DNA of 64,000 bases, from the NCBI GenBank assembly GCA_002415025.1, contig DIBR01000064.1, positions 11,184 through 75,183 of the forward strand. The letters are read 5' to 3'. The stretch comes from Spongiibacteraceae bacterium UBA5047. Lineage in GTDB: Bacteria; Pseudomonadota; Gammaproteobacteria; Pseudomonadales; Spongiibacteraceae. The notes below the pieces were generated by a model, which made no database searches, was not told the origin of the DNA, and saw only the letters and a program-made list of their open reading frames with translations. The position numbers were made by a program, and so were the translations under genes. Below, piece after piece: positions 34,337 through 42,502 of this stretch (the stretch's first letter is position 1; every line of letters starts with the position of its first letter).

Positions 34337-36129
34337 ATTATAGGCAGGCTTTGAAGGCTAACATAAATGCCCGCTCGGATAATCCTGATGGTTATGTCAG
34401 TAGTTTTGCCAATGTTCGCCGGCCTGATTGGTTGTTGAACGATTCGCTCGACGACATGGAGTGGAGGCTTGAGCCTTCAGTGAAAAGCTACCCTAATAGC
34501 CACTTCACACTGAACTGGGATCTTTTTTCTGATAGCAATTTGCTGGGATTAGATGGCTACTGGCGTGATCTTGCTAGGTGGTGCACATACTCCTATATGG
34601 AAAGTGACGCCAATGAATGCAACAAGACTAGCTCCTTAGTTGCTTGGGCTAGATTGAATCGGAGCTTGTTTGTTTGGCTGTGCGATGCAAGGAAGTGCCG
34701 AAGAATTGAGGATATCACTCGTGCTGATTTGGCTTTATGGGAGGAGTATGTAAGGTCTCAGAATCTAGCCGCCTCTTCCGTTGAGGCTAAGCTTGGTTGT
34801 TTTAAGTCCCTTTTCACGATGCGTGAGGTTTTTGGAGTGGGTATTGGCTTTGACCCATACATGCAAAATGGCTCATTAATAAGGCGAGCCAAACAGATAG
34901 GTGCGCCTGATGGCCATACAGAAACTATAGAGCCAGAGGTGCTTTTTGTTCTAGTCGATGCAGCATTAAATAATCTGAAAAACTACAAGGATGTGCTTTC
35001 TAGGCTTGAGCTAAAGAGGCAGGTATATGAGGAGTTTAGCGGTGGTGCAGGCGCATATAAGGCTCGGGCTGGCGAATCAGTAGTAAGACTGTACGACGAT
35101 GTTGAGGCTCTATATGCTTCAGGCCTCGTGATTATATTTGTTCTGCTTGGCGAGAGAAGGCATGAGCTTCATAACACTGATGTTAGTGATGTGGCCAGTG
35201 TTCTAAATGAGGAGGCTGAAGAGCTTATTGGTTTGGTTGATAAAACCGCATTAACAAGCAGTGGCAGGAAGACCTCAAGGCCAATGACTGCCGAGTTGTC
35301 GTTGGCCTTTGAGGTGATAGGCCTGCTTACCAAGCCGTTAAGGGAGTCTGAAGGGTATGATGGCGGTGTGTTTTTTCTTCGTCCGCCAATCCCTTATTCT
35401 GCGAACAAAAACCCAAGTATTTTTTTATCAGCCACAACTATCAATACGCTGCTGGATAAGTTTCTCGTGCATACTAATTCAGAGCTAAAAAGGCTTAGGC
35501 CTCACATGTTTAGGCGGGCTTTTTCAATGATGTGGGCTTGGCGTTTTGAGGTGGGAGAGCTCTATCACTTATCAAAAATGCTTTACCACAATGGCTCTGA
35601 ATATATTCGCGCTTATACGGAAGATGAGGATGTGTTTAAGTTTCTAACTGAAGCTCAGCGCGAATTGATGGCCAGAGTGATGGAGGATGCAATACTTGGA
35701 GATAGAAGCCTGCATGGGGGCGCCGGAAGGTCGATGAGGCGCTATGGGCGAATACTTCAGTCAAAAGTATCTGTTGTTACTCCTGGGGCTGCTCGCGAGT
35801 TTGTTGAGACATTGATTGATAGGCATGATTACACCCTTGTACCTCAGGTGGATGGTATGTGCATGATGTCTCGGGGGCGTGAAAGGTTTGCAAAGTGCTC
35901 CACAGATGGTAGAGGTCCAGACTACGCAAATCGCAATGATGCTCATTGTACTTCTTGTGTTGGTTTCGGTGTGAGTAGCTCGCGTAAGAATGTCTGGGAG
36001 GGGCGGAGGAGTGCTCATGAAAAGGTTCTTCAAAATTCTGACAATCCATTAGTTCAGAAAGCGGCAAGGGAAAGCATGGAGCGAGCGGAAGTGGTTCTTC
36101 GCTGGGTCGGCGAGGAGGAGCATGAGTAA
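34324..36129 (+). CDS. Tyrosine recombinase 3 (large)
   Basis: 601 residues. Catalytic residues appear complete: Arg in GERRHELHNTDVSDV, HxxR in LRPHMFRRAFS, His in LYHNGSEYIRAYTED and the Tyr in the same segment. The C-terminal tail has Cys residues (MCMMSRG, FAKCSTDG, HCTSCVGFG) that could bind zinc, as in recombinase 2. It overlaps recombinase 2 by 13 nt and the next gene by 8 nt. Three large recombinase-like proteins in a row resemble recombinase-in-trio and Tn554-like modules, but the exact family is unresolved. Confidence 0.75.
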   Translation: MHQLDYRQALKANINARSDNPDGYVSSFANVRRPDWLLNDSLDDMEWRLEPSVKSYPNSHFTLNWDLFSDSNLLGLDGYWRDLARWCTYSYMESDANECNKTSSLVAWARLNRSLFVWLCDARKCRRIEDITRADLALWEEYVRSQNLAASSVEAKLGCFKSLFTMREVFGVGIGFDPYMQNGSLIRRAKQIGAPDGHTETIEPEVLFVLVDAALNNLKNYKDVLSRLELKRQVYEEFSGGAGAYKARAGESVVRLYDDVEALYASGLVIIFVLLGERRHELHNTDVSDVASVLNEEAEELIGLVDKTALTSSGRKTSRPMTAELSLAFEVIGLLTKPLRESEGYDGGVFFLRPPIPYSANKNPSIFLSATTINTLLDKFLVHTNSELKRLRPHMFRRAFSMMWAWRFEVGELYHLSKMLYHNGSEYIRAYTEDEDVFKFLTEAQRELMARVMEDAILGDRSLHGGAGRSMRRYGRILQSKVSVVTPGAAREFVETLIDRHDYTLVPQVDGMCMMSRGRERFAKCSTDGRGPDYANRNDAHCTSCVGFGVSSSRKNVWEGRRSAHEKVLQNSDNPLVQKAARESMERAEVVLRWVGEEEHE

Positions 36130-36757
36130 GCGAAAGGAGAATAAAAACAGCATCAATAAGGCTGTAAGAGAATCGCTCGCACGATTGCTGGAGTCTGGAG
36201 GCTCATTCGTCCAGACGGATGTGATTCGGGGGGCGGTTCGTGAGAACGGCAAAAGGATAGGAGCCAACACGCTATACTCCAAGAATGCCACTACTGGTGA
36301 GTATGTTCATGCCGATCTGCTCAGGGAGATTGATGAGGCCATCAGCCTAAAGGCGACTAAGCTAGGCAAGAAAACAAAGCGGGCTAAGTTGTCGGACGCT
36401 GTGGTTGAGATGGCTCGCTTGAAGAAGGAGAACAAAAAGCTGATAGATCAGGTTGTCTCTCAGCAAGACAGGATTAGGGTGTATGAAACCCGCGAGGGGA
36501 GTGAGGGGCACGCTCTGATGAGGCAGGAAGATGAGCTATATGTCTTTGCAAAACTGGTCGATAAATTGACCGAGGGCTGTATAGTTGATGCTGGTCGGTT
36601 GTGCACTCGCTATGAGGAGAAACACTCCGACACTGATAGACACAAGGATTCTTACGACGTGATTTTGAGGCTTCTAAGGCAGCTGAAGGACTCTCGGTTA
36701 GTCGGCTTGGATTCCACAAAAATACCTTTGCATGTGGTCGAGTCTTTAAAGCCGTAG
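36122..36757 (+). CDS. HTH/coiled-coil accessory protein of the recombinase module
   Basis: 211 residues. The N-terminal part (about 8-60) looks like a winged or simple HTH (RLLESGGSFVQTDVIRGAVR), followed by a basic linker and a coiled coil at about 90-125 (VEMARLKKENKKLIDQVVSQ). Small proteins of this type accompany multi-recombinase elements (Tn554 TnpC; small members of similar modules). It overlaps recombinase 3 by 8 nt and ends 55 nt before ssb, making it the last gene of the island. Confidence 0.6.
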   Translation: MSKRKENKNSINKAVRESLARLLESGGSFVQTDVIRGAVRENGKRIGANTLYSKNATTGEYVHADLLREIDEAISLKATKLGKKTKRAKLSDAVVEMARLKKENKKLIDQVVSQQDRIRVYETREGSEGHALMRQEDELYVFAKLVDKLTEGCIVDAGRLCTRYEEKHSDTDRHKDSYDVILRLLRQLKDSRLVGLDSTKIPLHVVESLKP

Positions 36758-36812
36758 TAGATATTCAAATGTTCACGTTTAAGTTATTAATATATATGGG
36801 GTATTTAGAAAA

Positions 36813-37325
36813 ATGAGTAAAGGTTCTGTTAACAAAGTAATTCTGGTCGGCAATCTGGGGCAAGACCCGGAAACGCGCTATATGCCGTCGGGTGGCGCGG
36901 TCACCAATATTACAGTCGCAACCAGTGAAACCTGGAAGGATAAGAACAGTGGTCAGCAGCAGGAACGCACGGAGTGGCATCGTGTGGTCTTTTTTAACCG
37001 CCTGGCTGAAATTGCCGGTGAATACCTGAAAAAGGGCTCCAAGGTTTACGTTGAGGGCTCGCTGCGCACCCGTAAATGGCAGGGGCAGGACGGGCAGGAT
37101 CGCTATACCACCGAAATTGTTGCCGCTGAGATGCAAATGCTCGACAGCCGTGGCGGTGGCGGTGGTGGCATGGGGCAGCAGGATTACAATCAGGCGCCAC
37201 CGCGTCAGCAGCAATCAGCGCCGCCGCAGCAAAACCAGTCGCAGGGCAGCCAGCCTCAGGGCAATCCGAGTCAGCAGGCGCCAGCGGGCGGGTTTGATGA
37301 TTTCGATGATGATATCCCCTTCTAG
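36813..37325 (+). CDS. ssb: Single-stranded DNA-binding protein
   Basis: 170 residues with the OB-fold core (NKVILVGNLGQDPETRY, EWHRVVFFNRLAEIAGEYLKK) and a Gly/Gln/Pro-rich linker ending in the protein-interaction tip DFDDDIPF. Length fits gammaproteobacterial SSB. The first codons (MSKGSVNKVI) are AT-rich and differ from the stranded host start at 10362 (MARGINKVI), so the N-terminus and the promoter have probably been replaced by the island end. The ribosome binding site before this ATG is weak. Confidence 0.96.
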   Translation: MSKGSVNKVILVGNLGQDPETRYMPSGGAVTNITVATSETWKDKNSGQQQERTEWHRVVFFNRLAEIAGEYLKKGSKVYVEGSLRTRKWQGQDGQDRYTTEIVAAEMQMLDSRGGGGGGMGQQDYNQAPPRQQQSAPPQQNQSQGSQPQGNPSQQAPAGGFDDFDDDIPF

Positions 37326-37344
37326 TCAGAGCGTATGTGATTGC

Positions 37345-37379
37345 CAAAAGCCCCTGCCAGCAGGGGCTTTTGCATTTTT
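37345..37379 (+). terminator. Terminator after ssb
   Basis: A 13-bp perfect inverted repeat (CAAAAGCCCCTGC at 37345-37357 and GCAGGGGCTTTTG at 37360-37372), followed by CATTTTT. Both arms carry A/T runs, so it may act in both directions. It closes the ssb transcription unit. Confidence 0.85.
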
Positions 37380-37448
37380 GGGCGGGCTAAACCCGGGGCA
37401 AAAAAGCGCGTACACTGCCGGGCAACCCGATCATTCAAGGAAGGCTTC

Positions 37449-38210
37449 ATGACGTCTGTCCTCAATCTTGCCGGCTCACTGCTGGCCTCGTCCGCGGCCC
37501 TGTGGCGCGGCACAAATGCCAGGCCGGCGGCGCTGCAGCCGGCACACGCTCTGAAGCTTTACGAAATGGAAAACTGCCCCTATTGCCGGCTGGTGCGAGA
37601 AGTGCTCACGGAGCTGGATCTGGAGGTTCTGGTTTTGCCCTGTCCGAAGGGAGGAACTCGCTTTCGGGAAGAAGTCATTGCCGCCGGCGGCAAGGCGCAA
37701 TTCCCGTATCTGGTTGACCCGAACACCGAGACGGCGATGTATGAATCGCTGGATATTATTGAGTATTTGTATCAAACCTATGCCCAGCGCCCGGCGCCAT
37801 CGCGATTCAAAATGTCGTTGGTGGATACGCCCTCGTCCATGCTGGCGTCCGGTCTGCGCTTGAGCAAAGGCTTGCGGGCGCGTCCGGCCCTGGCGGCGGA
37901 AAAGCCGCTGGCGCTGTGGAGCTTTGAATCCAGTCCTTATGCACGGCCTGTTCGCGAATTGCTGTGCGAGTTGGAGCTGCCTTACAACTTGCACAACATT
38001 GGCAAGGGCCAGTGGCAGGATTTTGCGCTGACTAAAATTCGTGATCGTCTGTGGCCGGAGATGGCTCATGTCAGCGCGAACCGTCAAACATTGAAGCGGC
38101 GAGCGGGCAAGGTAATGTCGCCGTATCTGGAAGATCCGAATACCGGCGTTGCGATGTTCGAGTCAGCCGATATTCTGGATTACTTAAACGAGACCTATTC
38201 AATCTGCTGA
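37449..38210 (+). CDS. Tandem GST N-terminal/glutaredoxin-like protein
   Basis: 253 residues from the ATG at 37449; the open frame extends upstream through the ssb terminator and is not coding there. It holds two thioredoxin-fold GST_N domains in tandem. The first (about 35-115) has NCPYCRLVRE, a CxxC glutaredoxin-like centre, and QFPYLVDPNTETAMYESLDI. The second (about 155-250) has SFESSPYARPVRELL, with no cysteine pair, and YLEDPNTGVAMFESADILDY. Probably a glutathione- or disulphide-linked redox protein; function unknown. Confidence 0.8.
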   Translation: MTSVLNLAGSLLASSAALWRGTNARPAALQPAHALKLYEMENCPYCRLVREVLTELDLEVLVLPCPKGGTRFREEVIAAGGKAQFPYLVDPNTETAMYESLDIIEYLYQTYAQRPAPSRFKMSLVDTPSSMLASGLRLSKGLRARPALAAEKPLALWSFESSPYARPVRELLCELELPYNLHNIGKGQWQDFALTKIRDRLWPEMAHVSANRQTLKRRAGKVMSPYLEDPNTGVAMFESADILDYLNETYSIC

Positions 38211-38298
38211 GCATCGGTTCAGTTTGCTGGACTTGCCAGCGTTGCAGTTTGTTCGCCGTGCAGTAATATGGTCGTATTAAAGTGACGCGGGAGCTCCA

Positions 38299-39171
38299 AT
38301 GAAATTCTGGCAAATGCTGCATTGGGTCGAACCGGACCAGTTACTGCCAATCGCGCAGTTTGCGGAAGAACTGGGTTTTGAAGGCGTTATGCTGGGTGAT
38401 CACGCCGTTTACCCGGAAGTCGTAAACACGGTTTACCCTTATTCACCCGATGGCAAACCGCCGATGACCCATGCCTCCCCCTACCCGGATTGCTGGATAG
38501 CGCTGGGCATGATTGCGGCAGTGACATCTCGCCTTAAATTGTCGGTTTCCGTCTACGTGTTGCCGCTGCGCAACCCGATTGAGGTGGCGAAAGCGACCGG
38601 AACGCTGGCGGTGATGAGCAACAACCGCGTTGTTTTGGGGGCGGGCTCGGGTTGGATGAAAGAGGAGTTTGATGCCTACGGCGTCGATTTTCGCCGCCGC
38701 GGCAAACGCCTGGATGAGTGTATGGAGATTGCGCGCAAAATCTGGACTGGCGATATGGTGTCGCACGCGGGCAGTGAGTTTCAGTTTGATGCCTGCCGCG
38801 TGCTGCCCGCGCCAAGTCAGCCGGTGCCGATCTATCTGGGAGGCGTGAGTGCGCCCGCTTTGCGACGCACCGCAGAAAAGGCGGACGGATGGATTGGCAA
38901 CGGCACCGACCCCGACGACGTGCCCGGGGTGCTGGCGCAGTTACAGAAACTGCGAGCCGCTGCCGGCCGCGATCACCTGCCCTTCGAGACGGTAATTGGT
39001 CTGACGCGTCCGGCGAATGTCGACACGCTTAAGCGACTGCGTGACGCCGGCATGACCGCCGGTTGCAGTGCGCCTTTTATGTTCAGCCTTGGTCCGCAAT
39101 CGTCGCTGGACGAAAAACGGCGTCTGATGGAGCAGTTTGCCAAAGACTATATACAACCTCTGCAGGAGTGA
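38299..39171 (+). CDS. LLM class oxidoreductase (TIGR03619-like)
   Basis: 290 residues of the luciferase-like monooxygenase family. Typical segments are AEELGFEGVMLGDHAVYPE, LKLSVSVYVLPLRNPIEVAK and VVLGAGSGWMKEEFDAYGVD. These proteins bind FMN or F420; the substrate is unknown. It is followed without a gap by a VOC protein, so the two are probably co-expressed. Only distantly related to the LLM protein at 3556. Confidence 0.85.
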   Translation: MKFWQMLHWVEPDQLLPIAQFAEELGFEGVMLGDHAVYPEVVNTVYPYSPDGKPPMTHASPYPDCWIALGMIAAVTSRLKLSVSVYVLPLRNPIEVAKATGTLAVMSNNRVVLGAGSGWMKEEFDAYGVDFRRRGKRLDECMEIARKIWTGDMVSHAGSEFQFDACRVLPAPSQPVPIYLGGVSAPALRRTAEKADGWIGNGTDPDDVPGVLAQLQKLRAAAGRDHLPFETVIGLTRPANVDTLKRLRDAGMTAGCSAPFMFSLGPQSSLDEKRRLMEQFAKDYIQPLQE

Positions 39172-39174
39172 GTG

Positions 39175-39624
39175 ATGAGTGAGCAGCAACTGGCGGCGCT
39201 GGGTTTGCCGCCCATTGATCAAGTGGGCTTTGTGGTTAAGGATCTGGATAAGGCCATCGCGCAATACGATGCGCTTTTCGGACCGTTCACCACAATGGAT
39301 GCGCAGGTGCCCTCGGCCGATTTTCGAGGGCGGGAGGCCAGCTGTGAGCTAAAGCTGGCCTTTGGTCGCAGTGGCAACCTTGAAATAGAGTTGATCCAGT
39401 GGGTGTCAGGCGAAAGTCCGCATCGAGAGTTTATCGACAACGGTAGCGAGGGCATGCAGCATCTACGTTTTCGTGTCGACAATGCGGATACCTGGATCGA
39501 GAAGCTCGGAGCCGAGGGGTATCGGTCAATTTGGTACAAGCGCTGGTCTGAGGACACAGTCTTTGCCTATCTTGAGCGCGACAATGACCCGCTGATGATA
39601 GAAATTCTACAAATGCCATCGTGA
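39175..39624 (+). CDS. VOC family (glyoxalase-like) protein
   Basis: 149 residues from the ATG at 39175 (AGGAG 6 nt upstream; a GTG just before it is also in frame). One glyoxalase/bleomycin-resistance fold with QVGFVVKDLDKAIAQYDALF and QHLRFRVDN. Metal ligands fit the methylmalonyl-CoA epimerase/dioxygenase-like superfamily, but no specific function can be given. It starts 3 nt after the LLM gene stop. Confidence 0.8.
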   Translation: MSEQQLAALGLPPIDQVGFVVKDLDKAIAQYDALFGPFTTMDAQVPSADFRGREASCELKLAFGRSGNLEIELIQWVSGESPHREFIDNGSEGMQHLRFRVDNADTWIEKLGAEGYRSIWYKRWSEDTVFAYLERDNDPLMIEILQMPS

Positions 39625-39742
39625 ATGTTTGCATGCTGCGTGGCTGAAACTGGCCCGCAGCTATCGCAGTTCTCCGCCCGCCCGCCTACAATAGCCCAAC
39701 CACGCTTTATTACTTTATCGCCGCAATGCGAGTGCCTTCAAT

Positions 39743-40603
39743 TTGAAAGTTTTGCTTATTGCAACGCCTTCGCCGCTAAGCCATGCCGTAACGCAGTGGT
39801 TTGATATGCGCGGACGCAGCTATCAGGAAGTGACGCCAGATCAGTTGCCGGCTCTGACGCTTGGCGATCTGGCGGGTTCGCTGGTGCTGGACATCGCCAC
39901 GTTAACGGCTTTGCAGGCCGGCAACGCATTGTCGATCACCGGAGAGGCGCGACATCACCTGGTGGAACTGGCAGAGAAAGCAGATTGTCCGCTGCTTTTT
40001 TTAAGCGACGGTCGGGTCTTTGACGGCGACGAAGCGCCGCTGAATCACCGCGAAACAGAAAAGCCGCAGCCGGGCAGTGTGGCCGGTGGCCGCCTTACTG
40101 CCGTCGAGCGCTTGCTGGAAAGCCACATCGAAAAGCATCTGGTTCTGCGCACAGGCCCTGTATTCAGTGAACAGGGTCAAAATTTTTTCACAGGGTTGTA
40201 TAAGAATCTGGTCGCGGGTGGCCCGATACCGCTGAACTCAACACTGAAAACCTGCCCGACCTATGTGTCGGATCTGTCTCGTGTGATCTCCGCGCTCATC
40301 GATCAGATAGCCAGTGGTGCGCAAAACTGGGGCAGCTATCACTACAACAGTTCGGGGCAGACCAGTGCCTACGAATTTGCGGAAGTTATGCTGGCATTTG
40401 CTTCACAGCATGTTGACTTGAGCAAGGCGAAAACCAGTCTCGAAATTCTGGAATCGGGTGCGCGCATTGAGCCCTCTATTCCGGTGCTGCGCTGCGAAAA
40501 AATTCTGCATCACTTCGGCATTAAACAGCTCCCCTGGCGGGCGCACCTTCCTCAGCCGGTCAAGCACCTGTGTGAAGGCAAGCTAAAAGGTAAACAAGCA
40601 TGA
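39743..40603 (+). CDS. RmlD-like sugar-nucleotide reductase family protein
   Basis: 286 residues from a TTG start. The fold resembles the dTDP-4-dehydrorhamnose reductase branch of extended SDRs: VLRTGPVFSEQGQNFFTGLYKNL (here cited as VLRTGPVFSEQGQNF), PTYVSDLSRVISALIDQ, and HYNSSGQTSAYEFAEVML. The usual N-terminal GxxGxxG is poor (LLIATPSPLSHAV), and the YxxxK pair is not obvious, so it may be non-catalytic or bind another ligand. It overlaps moaB by 4 nt. Confidence 0.7.
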   Translation: MKVLLIATPSPLSHAVTQWFDMRGRSYQEVTPDQLPALTLGDLAGSLVLDIATLTALQAGNALSITGEARHHLVELAEKADCPLLFLSDGRVFDGDEAPLNHRETEKPQPGSVAGGRLTAVERLLESHIEKHLVLRTGPVFSEQGQNFFTGLYKNLVAGGPIPLNSTLKTCPTYVSDLSRVISALIDQIASGAQNWGSYHYNSSGQTSAYEFAEVMLAFASQHVDLSKAKTSLEILESGARIEPSIPVLRCEKILHHFGIKQLPWRAHLPQPVKHLCEGKLKGKQA

Positions 40604-41130
40604 GTGCATCGTCTAACCTGATTCCCCTGAATGTTGCGGTATTGACCGTGTCGGATACCCGCGACGAAACCACTGACAGCTCGGGCCATTTTCTGCGTGA
40701 TGCAGCGGTAGCCGACGGTCATGTTGTAGCTGACAAAAAGATTGTCAAAGATGATATCTACCAGATGCGTTCAATCATTTCGCAGTGGATTGCCCGTGAC
40801 GACGTCGACGCGATATTGGTTACCGGCGGCACGGGGTTTTCAGGACGTGACTCAACGCCGGAAGCTGTGTCGGTGTTGTTCGATAAAAGCATTGACGGCT
40901 TTGGTGAATTATTCCGACAACTGTCTTTTGATGAAATTGGGTCGTCGACAATACAGTCTCGCGCGTTGGCCGGGCTTGCCAACAATACCGTTATTTTTTG
41001 TGTGCCGGGTTCGACCGGTGCCTGCAAAACGGCCTGGAGCGGCATTATTCAGGAGCAGCTGAGAAGTACCCACAAACCCTGCAATTTTGTGGGTGTGCTT
41101 AATACTCGCAAGCGCAACGAGCCGAACTAG
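40600..41130 (+). CDS. moaB: Molybdopterin biosynthesis protein MoaB
   Basis: 176 residues with the MoCF-binding fold: VAVLTVSDTRDETTDSSG, ILVTGGTGFSGRDSTPEAV and FCVPGSTGACKTAWSGII. MoaB/MogA-type proteins adenylylate molybdopterin before metal insertion. The gene is directly followed (2 nt) by moeA, the enzyme of the next step. Confidence 0.93.
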   Translation: MSASSNLIPLNVAVLTVSDTRDETTDSSGHFLRDAAVADGHVVADKKIVKDDIYQMRSIISQWIARDDVDAILVTGGTGFSGRDSTPEAVSVLFDKSIDGFGELFRQLSFDEIGSSTIQSRALAGLANNTVIFCVPGSTGACKTAWSGIIQEQLRSTHKPCNFVGVLNTRKRNEPN

Positions 41131-41132
41131 TC

Positions 41133-42332
41133 ATGGCTTTGATGCCTGTTGAAAAAGCGATAGCGGAACTGCTTGCTGACGTCGAGCTGCTGCCAGTGGA
41201 AAACTGCGCTCTGGCTGAAGCAAATGGCCGGGTTATACGCCAATCGGTAACGGCGAGCGTTGATGTGCCACCGCTGAATAACTCCGCGATGGACGGTTAC
41301 GCCTTGCGTGTGGCTGATGCTGAACAGGCTTGTATTGCCATTAGCCAGAGAATCGCGGCCGGTCAGGTGGGTGAACCGCTGGCGGCGGGTACAGCGGCGC
41401 GGATATTTACCGGCGCGCCCATTCCGCCCGGCGCCGATACGGTTGTTATGCAGGAGGACTGCGAGCAGCTTGAGGGCGGTATCCGTATTCTCGAGCGGCC
41501 AGCTCCCGGACAGCATATCAGGCCCAAAGGTCAGGATATTGCCTGCGGCAGCCAGCAGTATCGGGGCGGCGAACGTTTGGCGGCGGCAGATATCGGTTTG
41601 CTGGCGTCATTGGGTTTGGCGCGGGTTGATGTCTCGCGAAAGCCGCGCATAGCCCTGCTTTCAACCGGCGACGAACTGGTGGAGCCTGGCGAGACACTGG
41701 CAGAAGGGCAGATCTACAATTCCAATCGGGCCATGCTGACTGCCCTGCTGACCGGAATGGGCTGTGAGGTTTATGACTGCGGCATTGTTGAAGACAGCGC
41801 AGAGGCTACGTACGCCGCCTTGGACGCTGCCGCTGATAGTGCCGATATGATTCTTTCCACAGGTGGTGTTTCCGCAGGCGAAGAAGATCACGTCAAAGCG
41901 CAGGTCGAGCGGCTCGGTCAACTCAAACTCTGGAAATTGGCCATCAAGCCGGGTAAGCCGCTGGCCTATGGCCGTATTGGCAAGGCCGCCTTTTTCGGTT
42001 TGCCCGGCAACCCCTCGTCGGGCTTTGTCACTTTTCTGATTTTGGTAAAGCCTTATTTACTGGCGATGCAGGGTGCGACGGTCACCCGCCCGCAAGCGTG
42101 GCCGGTTGCGGCAGGTTTTGACTGGCCGAAGGCGGGCAGCAGGCAGGAGTATTTACGCGCCAGAGTTGAGTTGTCAGGCGGGGCAATGACAGCGCGCTTG
42201 CACAACAATCAAAGCTCCGGGGTGTTGGCATCTGCAGCCTGGGCCAACGCGCTGGTGATATTGCCGGTGGGCGCTACTGTGGCAGAGGGCGAGAAGGTTG
42301 ACGCGCTGTTGCTGAGCGAGTTGCTGGTTTGA
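41133..42332 (+). CDS. moeA: Molybdopterin molybdenumtransferase
   Basis: 399 residues with the four-domain MoeA layout. Typical segments are NNSAMDGYALR (the conserved MDGYA), GAPIPPGADTVVMQED, LLSTGDELVEPG, STGGVSAGEEDHVK and FFGLPGNPSSGFVTF. It inserts molybdate into adenylylated molybdopterin. It is co-transcribed with moaB and convergent with fabB across a REP-like repeat region. Confidence 0.95.
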   Translation: MALMPVEKAIAELLADVELLPVENCALAEANGRVIRQSVTASVDVPPLNNSAMDGYALRVADAEQACIAISQRIAAGQVGEPLAAGTAARIFTGAPIPPGADTVVMQEDCEQLEGGIRILERPAPGQHIRPKGQDIACGSQQYRGGERLAAADIGLLASLGLARVDVSRKPRIALLSTGDELVEPGETLAEGQIYNSNRAMLTALLTGMGCEVYDCGIVEDSAEATYAALDAAADSADMILSTGGVSAGEEDHVKAQVERLGQLKLWKLAIKPGKPLAYGRIGKAAFFGLPGNPSSGFVTFLILVKPYLLAMQGATVTRPQAWPVAAGFDWPKAGSRQEYLRARVELSGGAMTARLHNNQSSGVLASAAWANALVILPVGATVAEGEKVDALLLSELLV

Positions 42333-42349
42333 TTTTTTAGCAGATTGGA

Positions 42350-42476
42350 TTCGCCTGCAGGGCAGGCTCCTACAAACCCTCTCCCAGAAAGGAGAGGGAA
42401 AGCAGCATTCAAAGCCCGCAGTCAAACATAGAATCTCCTACCTAACTGGGTTGTAGGAGCCTGCCCTGCAGGCGAA
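42350..42476. repeat. REP-like inverted repeat pair
   Basis: Two 25-bp perfect inverted copies, 42350-42374 and 42452-42476, containing GTAGGAGCCTGCCCTGCAGG, flank 77 nt. The unit looks like the REP sequences of Pseudomonas (GTAGGAGCGGGCTTGCCCGC). Between them is a second hairpin, CCCTCTCC (42377-42384) with GGAGAGGG (42391-42398). They lie between the convergent genes moeA and fabB, where such elements often act as transcription or mRNA boundaries. Confidence 0.8.
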
Positions 42477-42502
42477 AACGACGCCGGTGCTCGGTCTCGG
42501 CG

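Larger units (their letters stand above)
10377..36842. mobile_element. Genomic island inserted in ssb 5' end
   Basis: The MFS gene and ssb, neighbours in related genomes, are separated here by about 26.5 kb of lower-GC accessory DNA. The left edge carries a broken ssb start and the right edge an intact ssb whose first dozen codons are AT-rich. A 12-bp segment (AACAAGGTCATT at 10377, AACAAAGTAATT at 36831; 10 of 12 identical) is shared at the two junctions and is the candidate crossover region. Three tyrosine-recombinase genes lie at the right end. Boundaries are inferred to within a few bases. Confidence 0.75.

Noticed and set aside
31167..36757. Firm assignment of the recombinases to gamma-mobile-trio GmtX/Y/Z or to RIT elements
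   Set aside because: The gene number and sizes fit no single family exactly, and I cannot run the profile searches needed, so only resemblance is stated.
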